Positions 56,538 to 64,000 of a stretch of DNA of 64,000 nt are shown here, piece after piece. The stretch covers positions 30,758,668 to 30,822,667 of the forward strand of contig NC_092569.1 in the NCBI RefSeq assembly GCF_037975245.1. Reading direction: 5' to 3'. This DNA comes from Apostichopus japonicus (Eukaryota > Echinodermata > Holothuroidea > Aspidochirotida > Stichopodidae). A program made the position numbers and the translations under genes. Numbering within the stretch: position 1 is the stretch's first letter; each line of letters starts with the position of its first letter. Below the pieces are notes generated by a model. That model saw only the letters and a list, made by a program, of their open reading frames with translations. It did not search any database and was not told where the DNA came from.

Positions 56538-59500
56538 CTGTAAATGAAGATAAATGAAAATATATGTCTCCACGAAACCATTGAAATATTCACCCCGTGC
56601 AAATTACAATTGTAGCCATCTCCAATTGTAACTTAAGTCTAGTCGACATACATACGATGCATAATAACTTTGCGTACGAATTTCAGTTGATAAAATACTT
56701 AATGCGAGTACAACGTATACGTATATATATAGTCGTTAGAAATACGTACTTGAAGTTTCTGATTAAGTTAACAAATCCGAAGGGCGTTAATTGGTTAAAC
56801 CTGTAATTTCGTAATACGTATAGCCGTATCGTAACTGGTGAAATTTTTGTCAAGCAATCCGCACAGGAGGTTAAAGAACTCTACACTCGCATATTTATGC
56901 AAATGAGCTCCTTTCTTTGTTATTGAATAATCAATTGGGCAAAATGTGTTCACTCAGAGTGACTGTGCACAAACGATCAACGATGTTTCCACTAAAATCG
57001 AGGTTTTTATCCGAAGCTTTCGGCATAGCTAACAGTTTGCAGTATCACGTAAGTTTCTGTTCAAGCTATTTATCTGTCTGCGTTTACAATATTTGGTTTT
57101 ATTACTTTCGTATACCCATGTAGGCGTGTGAATATTGTTTATCATCTACCTGCCATGTATTTCAATATATTTACGCTATTACAATTGATAATATTCACTG
57201 CAAAGACAACATGTGTTTAACGGGCCCGTATAGTGGCTTGTCAAATTATTGTTCGTGTTCACGCTCTATCTTTGGTCTTTTATTTTTCTTTTTGCTCAAA
57301 AATAAAACTTGATAGGTCTATCATTCTATGTTACTTTGCGTACAGATACGTCACAGTCTTGCCAGTGGATATACATATATTCCCATACGGTTTCCTATGC
57401 AGGGGAATATGCTATAGGTATAGCATTTCAAGCAGCAAACCTCAGTATGTCTATTATTAACACACTCCTCAGAGTGTATTTGCAATATTAAAATATTTAA
57501 TCTTATTAATCCAAACGGTTATAGTAATGCGAGTTTAGAATCTAACAGCCGTTTCCACCAAACTTGACAGAAGGAAAATAACGGCACTTCGGCCTTGTTG
57601 AAACTGTGGAAATGTCTGAAAGAGACGTACAAGAGAAATCATATTAGAGTAAACGTTGAATTTTAGGAAGCCTTCACTGCCCGCATTTCTTAATCAATGC
57701 AGCCAAATGGGACGATACAGTATAGTATATAATAGTACCGTACAATATACTATAGTATAGTAAAGTACTGTACAGTACTGTACAGTACAGGACAGTACAG
57801 CACTGTACAGCACAGTACAGTACAGTACAGTACAGTGTAGTGTAGTGTAGTGTAGCGTAGCGTAGCGTAGCGTAAAGTAGTGTAGTATAGTATAGTATAG
57901 TGTAGTATAGTATAGTATAGTATAGTATAGTATAGTATAGTATAGTATAGTATAGTATAGTATAGTATAGTATAGTATAGTATAGTATAGTATAGTATAG
58001 TATAGTATAGTATAGTATAGTATAGTATAGTATAGTATAGTATAGTATAGTATAGTATAGTATAGTGTAGTGTAGTGTAGTATAGTGTAGTATAGTGTAG
58101 TATAGTGTAGTATAGTCTAGTATAGTATAGTATAGTGTAGTATAGTATAGTATAGTTTAGTATAGTATAGGACAGTACTACAGGACAGTACAGCGCAGCA
58201 CAGGACAGGACAGTACAGTACAGTACAGTATAGTATAGTATAAAGAGAGAACAAATGTCTCAACTGGGTGATCAATGATGTATAAACAAAATTAGAGTGC
58301 GTGACTTTCAGTGGAAGTCTTAAAATCAAGATGGTGAAAGAATTCAAAATCTACTCACTGAAATGTACTTTCAAGGTCGTCTGACAGGAACAGCTTGTAT
58401 CGTGTACTGCTACACAAGACGACGCCCACAAATTGACCAATCTTTCCATCAGCTAATGCTCGTTTGCGAACGTACTTTGATCCATGACAACTGTTCCAGT
58501 TATTATCTGCCCGGAAACTAAACTCTGTCCATGAGTTCTCATTGATATTGGAGGATGAACTCGATGAAGCAACGGAGCCACCAGCTGTAGTAAAAGGAAG
58601 AGAAAAAAAATTGTTCCCAAAATTTGATTTCCCAAAAATGCTTTTGAGACATGCACTCCCTGCGGCAATGACCCACGATGCCTACTATACCCATTTGTCT
58701 GTCTGTCTGTTGGTCTGCTGCTCTATCTGTCCATCAATCTCTACCAAGGGCGTAGGAACCAGGGGCTGGGGGCCCCAGCCCCCCCCCCCCCCCCGTGAAA
58801 AGTATGGAGGGGCGGAAGTATCATTCCGCCCCCCGCTTCGCAAATCAAAAAAACCCTTTTTCATTTCCAAATGAGAAAAAAATCTCATTTGGAGCACCAA
58901 ATTGCATCTAAGGCGAGGTAAAAATGCAAAATTATTTACAAAATGGAGTGAGTGTTGAAGTGTGCTACATTGCACCAAATTCCATCTGAGGCCACCTGGA
59001 AATGCCAAAAATTTCCAAAAGACCCCTCCCCCAGGCCGACCATCAGTCTTCAGCCCCTCACTCAAAAGTACCTTCCTACGTCACTGATCTATACTTTATC
59101 TAGTTCACCATCCATTCGTTTGTACGTCGGCACGTGCATCTGTCCGTCTGTTAGCCTGCAGTCTTTTCGTCTGTCTGTCTACATATATCGTTAGCTTTGA
59201 AAATACAAGTTCTAGCATTTTAAATCGATATTGTGTTCGGTGTTCTGAATTTTAAGATCGAGAAAGATGAGCCGCCACTGCTGAACTAACGCCGGGTTAA
59301 CGTTCTTGGAGTAGGGAGTTGTTATGGATCAACTCCCTTGTTAGAGTGCAGGTGGATGTAAGCTAGATAGAATTGATATGCATTTAGGTTTTAGCTGTGT
59401 CAATGTGTTTTACATTCAGCGGCAAATGCCCACACTACATTATAGGGAAAATGTGGGAGCAGGGTACAGGTCTCCGAATGTGTCCTTACTCTATGGATTA

Positions 59501-61958
59501 CATATAGGACCAAGTGACGACAATTAGGTCTACCTTTTTTTATGAAATTTTTGTATTGGGATTTTTAACTTTGTTTGTGTTTCTCAAGAGGTATGGCATC
59601 AGAGAGCAACTAGATTTTTGTTATGGGGGGGGGTGGGGTGGGGAGGGGCTACAGGATATTAAGTGATAGTGTCTTCCTTGGTAGGGCCACTTTTGAAACA
59701 AAGGGTGCTATATTTGGAGCTTTGAAACAACATTTGAAAAAAATTTCTGCAATATTCTGTCCGTTGTTGGGGTTGGCGTGGGAAGGTGCTGATTGTTAAC
59801 ATAGGATCAAGTTTAAGTAGGATTTTATATATGTAAGGCCCATTCAACTCATTGCCTTTATTTCACTCATTAAAAAGTAATATTATCTTTCTGCGTTAAG
59901 TATTCGACTATGTGAATTAATATATTTATTTGTTTGTGATATTTGTTTCCTCTATTGGAAATTTTCGTTAAGCATTCTTTAAATTCCGTTTTGAGTACAA
60001 AGATATGGAGGAAATAGTGAAAAACAATCTAACCTGTTGTTCCTTCGACAATATCAAGACTTGTTATAGAATAATTCCCCCATTCATCGGCAATGCGAAA
60101 GTTGTCGTATGTCAAGTAGTATAACTGGCCTGCATAAATCTCCAACTCGATGCGCAGCTGGTACTTCTTTTGGTTTATCAAATGAGCCAACTTTTCATTA
60201 CCAATCAGAAATTCACTGTCTAAGAAACCAATGCCATTTTTGTATTCGTCACAGGTTCGATTAAACCCAATGGATCCATCTACGCGTCGCTGTATGACCT
60301 GATAAATTTAAAACATAGCTACACAATTAACGGATGTCTCATTCTCATATGATCGCAACTTCAAAACCAACTTGTCAGCCTTTTTTTTATGAAATAAAGC
60401 ACAATATAACGCATACACGAATGCGGTGTTATATCGAATATTTATACATAGGTAGCTCACTAGCCGAGGTATGCTATTTTTTTTTCCAATCGCAATGCAC
60501 TTGATTGTAATTGATTTGATTTCATAAACAATTTACCTTGTTTCCGATACAAATCGGCTAAAACATTATTACATCGTACAAGATATATTATTCTATACAC
60601 TGTAAAGCAAAATGGACTGTAAAGTCCAATGTGTCATACAAAGTGTGACTTTTAAAATAGTCTGTGATTGTACGTGTACACATCTTTAAATATATTATTT
60701 ACTGTCCAGCCTCCAAATGTAGTATTGTGATCACAATATGCCTGAAATGGATCAGGATACTGGTCAGGTTTAATCAGGTATACACCGGATTTGGCGTTGG
60801 TAGAAGAACATTGATTGAGCATTTCATGACAATTCCTTGGATAATTCGGAGTTTGGAATAGGAAATACTGCAAGTCTAGTAACATAATGATTTAAAGAAA
60901 GGAGGTCAGAACAAACAACAAAACTGTAAATTATATATTTTAAAATAAAAATGCAAAGGAAAATATCAACTGAAAAATTTATATGATTATGATGCAATTG
61001 CTTTGTTTTCATTACACAGTACACATGACGCGGTAACTAGCATAAGATATGTGCACATTGTGTTAAACCTCATTGATGCTAATTGGAACAGGTATTGTGT
61101 TTGGAATAAAACAATTAACGCAAAAACCTACTTTGAATGGTGAATCAGTGGTAACATGGTTACAGAAACAAAGCATGATGAATAATATTTTTCTTAAATA
61201 AAATTGTATTGCTGGTCTTTATTTCAATTTGTCATTTTTACGTTATGCAATCTAACTTTCATCGATTTGAACAAGTCACGTTATTCTACGAGCCTACAAA
61301 ATTCAATGGCTCAAGGGTGAATATTTTTCCTTTTTGTAGATTTTAGCCATTTTTCCCTGGTGACCTTTAATGAGCATTAGTGCAGTTATCTTCGCTTGTT
61401 TACATTTTCCTGTGAGTTCACTATATCCATCAGTTACTGTTAAGTACAGGTTTTATTGATTAACGTACAAAATCCTACAATAATGTTTCCCAAAAAGGAA
61501 GCCAGTAATGAATAATTCCACATGAGTCAATTTTATATCACAGAACCGTTTCATATTACTATAAATTACTCACAAGTATGAACAAATCTAACCTGAACTT
61601 TCTTTATTGCTTGAAGTAAAAGTGAACTAATGTAGCTAATGGCTTGTATTACGTTCAGTTTCATCATCGCTGAGTATCGACAATGCGCGCTAAAGCTACT
61701 GCAATACACATTACAAGGAAATGATTGAGAATTGTAAATCATCACATATCTTTACAACTTGATATAATAGAAAAGTACCACATGTGAAGTACATCTGGAT
61801 AGTTCCGTTCTAAATAAAACTGATCTGAGCTATTATCTAGTTAACAGATTTCTGTGGAATGATTTATTTTACAGTCGTAAATGTCAATCCTTACGAGAGC
61901 ATTAAGACTAACAAAACGACAACTTACTTGAATCGTTGACTCTTGTGCTTGACGATAT
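56378..61958 (-). CDS. Gene 3: fibrinogen-related protein with a different C-terminal module (5' end off the right edge)
   Basis: Exons in transcript order: 61958-61928, 60875-60703, 60298-60034, 58584-58359, 56536-56378 with an acceptor at 56537/56538 giving a 160-nt last exon. Phases agree across all joins (0/1/0/1/2). The visible part has 284 residues: linker ISSSTRVNDSN, a partial FBG very close to gene 1, a Ser-rich link (GGSVASSSSSN) and a module of about 125 residues with four cysteines ending in a stop. No TIL, EGF or second FBG exon was found between 60034 and 56378. The signal exon must lie beyond 64000. The FBG half carries Cys instead of Trp in NRTCDEYKNG. It is an alternative-architecture paralogue; joining of the last two exons to the FBG part is inferred from phase and order. 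Confidence 0.62.
57717..58243. repeat. (TATAG)n microsatellite with variant units, about 0.5 kb
   Basis: Core of pure TATAG units (about 57885-58060), flanked by variants (CAGTA, TGTAG, CGTAG). It lies in gene 3 intron 4, between exons at 58359 and 56537. Self-complementary TATA and AGTACT/GTAC words give it hairpin potential. Confidence 0.95.
58359..58584 (-). CDS. Gene 3 exon 4: Ser-rich link and start of an unrecognised module
   Basis: 226 nt, phase 1 in, phase 2 out, acceptor TTTTACTACAG, donor GTGAGT. Encodes AGGSVASSSSSNINENSWTE, then NNWNSCHGSKYVRKRALADG and KIGQFVGVVLCSSTRYKLFL. It looks like a folded beta-rich extracellular domain, but I cannot name the family. Codon pattern and splice sites support coding. 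Confidence 0.65.
58745..59086. mobile_element. hAT-like MITE, 342 bp
   Basis: Termini CAAGGGCGTAGGAA and (reverse complement of right end) CAGTGACGTAGGAA. The 8-bp direct repeats ATCTCTAC (58737-58744) and ATCTATAC (59087-59094) differ at one base. The interior has C runs and no transposase. It lies 160 bp upstream of gene 3 exon 4. Confidence 0.75.
60034..60298 (-). CDS. Gene 3 exon 4a (middle of the partial FBG domain; third exon seen)
   Basis: 265 nt, phase 0 in, phase 1 out. VIQRRVDGSIGFNRTCDEYK, NGIGFLDSEFLIGNEKLAHL and DEWGNYSITSLD. The Cys codon (60253-60251) replaces the Trp found in genes 1 and 2 and in most FBG domains. Donor GTTAG as in gene 1. Confidence 0.82.
60703..60875 (-). 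CDS. Gene 3 exon 3: N-terminal part of the FBG domain
   Basis: 173 nt. LQYFLFQTPNYPRNCHEM, SGVYLIKPDQYPDPF and YCDHNTTFGGWT. TAG acceptor and GTAAAT donor. Closest to gene 1 exon 3. Confidence 0.83.
61928..61958 (-). CDS. Gene 3 exon 2: 31-nt microexon
   Basis: Identical over 31 nt to the gene 1 microexon, with CAG acceptor and GTAAGT donor. Encodes ISSSTRVNDS plus one base. Confidence 0.72.
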
Positions 61959-64000
61959 CTGAGGTTAGAAAATAACATAAGCGAATGTAAAATGAATTGA
62001 AGTACATTCTTTAGACAAAGTGCCAAGTTAAGAACGTTGTTAAAGATCAACGCATATAGCCTACAATACAGGAAAGACGGAAATAATTTACGCCTTCACT
62101 TTTAAAAGATTCTATTATTCTATATATGTTTACATTTAACGAACATAATTGATATATTTTATAGCTCATTAAAACAATTTCGCTTTTGGTTCAAATAAAT
62201 GAACTCTTTTCATTGTAAAAAAAAATGTCAATCATGGTAGAAAAAGTTGCTAGGAACGAAAAGTAAAGTTCACCTTTCCATATCTAAGCAGTAATAGAAC
62301 TTCAAGTAATGTTAATATCTTGCCAAATTGATTTTACTGCTTATAAGTTTAGTTACGATAAAAAAGGAAACAGTTTAGTATTAGTTTTTATCTACTTCGC
62401 TTACCCGTCTACTTTTTATCTAAGCTTATACGAAATAAAATCAATTCAGAAGATATTAAAGTTTTCGAAACAACGGTTAATGAATAACGTTTATCGATTA
62501 AAAAATTGACTTTGTGTCTGTTTTTAGGTCTTCTCATGCTTCTTATTCTCATTTCCGTCCATAAAACAACAATAGGTTCCCATACCCATAAGTATATATA
62601 TTTGACTATACATATTCATGTATGATATCTTTGGCAGTAAATGACACGCTTACTAGTTGCGTATTATTGACTATAATCGGTAATTTTAAGATTTGTTGAT
62701 ATTTGGTGAAGACGGGTGCAATTTTACAAAAGGATATTTTCAGAATTTTTACCTTTTGCATTCTAAGAACACCTCCCCTTACAAACGGTATTTTTTTTTT
62801 TTAGTTTTTGCGATGAGTATATGTTTCCTAATACGCTTTCATGACATATTACCAACACGTAAAGGTCGACATTTGGCAGAAACGATGAAATTCATGAATT
62901 TACTGGACATGCGTATTGACAGTCTAGAAGAAAACAACATTTATTGCTATGTACATATTTAGTTCTTCTTAAGTTATCAATAAGCATTTTTTGTTTGGGA
63001 GCTTAAAGAAAAAATGCACGAGGTAATTGAAGTAGTCTTGAACTATAAGTAAACGTATTATAGTTAGTTTATTTTGATTAAATTATAACAACGACACACT
63101 TTTTGTAAATAAGGCGCTAATTGTCAGCATACGTTTGCCTGAAAGCTGTATCCATATTATATTTGCTTATGACTTTGTTTGTTAATTCAAACGACTAATG
63201 TTCTACAAAAACATATTGCTTTATCAAAGAAAATCTGTCGAATTGGTTAGATATCACACTCAGAATGTTTGTACTAATCAAGACGACTTTTTTAATACCC
63301 TTTGTACACATCAGCAAAAACGGAAACACTTTCGGCAACCCTATGTTCCATGCATTTTACGTACAAAAACATTCTTTAACGCCCCGAATAGACTTGTGAA
63401 CACTAAAATAGTCCCAATGAATACACATATTTGTTCATAAAAAACCGTGTATGGGTTATTATAGCGTCCATCAGTGGCATAATTCTCTTAAATCATCGTA
63501 AATCAAGGATCAGGCATAATACCATAAAGTTTCATACACTTTTGTTTCTCTTGATATAACAAGAAGTCAAGTTTTGTCAACTTGTTGATTTAAAGCAAAA
63601 TATAGGTATCTGATAAACATCAAACATCATCTAGAGTTATACCCAAAACAACACGATTTTGAATACTAGCCATTCTTGCAGCCATGATCTCATGTTGTAT
63701 TGTAACAGTTTAAGCATTTTTATGTTAGAGACTTTGCAAGGAAGAAGCAAGGCAATGCTGTCTTCCCCGCCTGTCTTGTCGACAACGTGGCAAGAAAGCT
63801 CAAAACTATAAATTATAACAATTTAACAGTTTACTATCAGGATCTTATAACGGAAACGCACTACGAGAGGATAGCTGGATTTGTGTATTGTCTTGTCTGG
63901 GATAATTGAGAGATGTTAATCAACAAGTCTGTTTTACTATTCTCATTTTGTCTGGAACTTGGTTTGGAACAACTTTAAACATAATGTTTTTTTTTTTTTT
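61959..64000 (-). other. Gene 3 intron 1 (continues past the right edge)
   Basis: Largely homologous to gene 1 intron 1 (15389-18420), with many small indels. No exon was seen; the signal exon is expected further right. Confidence 0.6.

Noticed and set aside
1-64000. CRISPR arrays, operons, bacterial signals
   Set aside because: None seen; introns, SINEs and LINEs show eukaryotic DNA.

Overview
This is eukaryotic DNA: AT-rich, intron-rich and full of transposable elements. It is most likely from an echinoderm, probably a sea cucumber. That is inferred from the fibrinogen-related secreted proteins, the overall composition and the repeat types; no rRNA, tRNA or housekeeping gene fixes the species.

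Main content: a head-to-tail array of at least four fibrinogen-related genes, all on the minus strand, reconstructed here from splice sites and exon phase. Gene 0 shows only its signal-peptide exon (822-893); the rest lies left of the window. Gene 1 (21105 to 6268, nine exons, about 669 codons) and gene 2 (41985 to 29548, nine exons, 661 codons) share one architecture: signal peptide, 31-nt microexon, the N-terminal two thirds of a fibrinogen (FBG) domain, a TIL cysteine-rich module, two EGF-like modules, and a complete FBG domain with a Tyr/Cys-rich insertion. Gene 3 (61958 to 56378; signal exon beyond the right edge) begins with the same microexon and partial FBG domain but then splices in phase to an unrecognised C-terminal module. 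Exon lengths are conserved (31, 173, 265, about 210, about 205, 300, 262 nt). Gene 1 looks mosaic: its 5' half resembles gene 3 and its 3' half resembles gene 2. The proteins should be secreted; a lectin-like recognition role is inferred from the FBG family.

Mobile DNA fills introns and spacers. Gene 1 intron 1 holds an apparently full-length RTE-like LINE (11214-14648) with an open endonuclease/reverse-transcriptase ORF and a 9-bp target duplication. Two roughly 95-bp insertions carry a hammerhead-ribozyme-like core; one has a 13-bp target duplication. A broken Polinton/Maverick-like (adintovirus-like) relic with three gene remnants lies at 26681-28185. Other elements are two hAT-like non-autonomous transposons with 8-bp target duplications (22069-23250, 58745-59086), a 3.1-kb foldback element with long arms of tandem subrepeats (47986-51101), a tRNA-derived SINE (45801-46047), several decayed LINE fragments (2863-3040, 51102-53650), and long (TA)n and (TATAG)n microsatellites.

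Layout: 1-6.2 kb gene 0 first exon and 5' flank; 6.2-21.2 kb gene 1; 21.3-29.5 kb spacer with hAT and Polinton relics; 29.5-42.1 kb gene 2; 42-56.3 kb repeat-rich spacer; 56.4-64 kb gene 3. Spacer and intron segments recur between blocks, so the array grew by segmental duplication.
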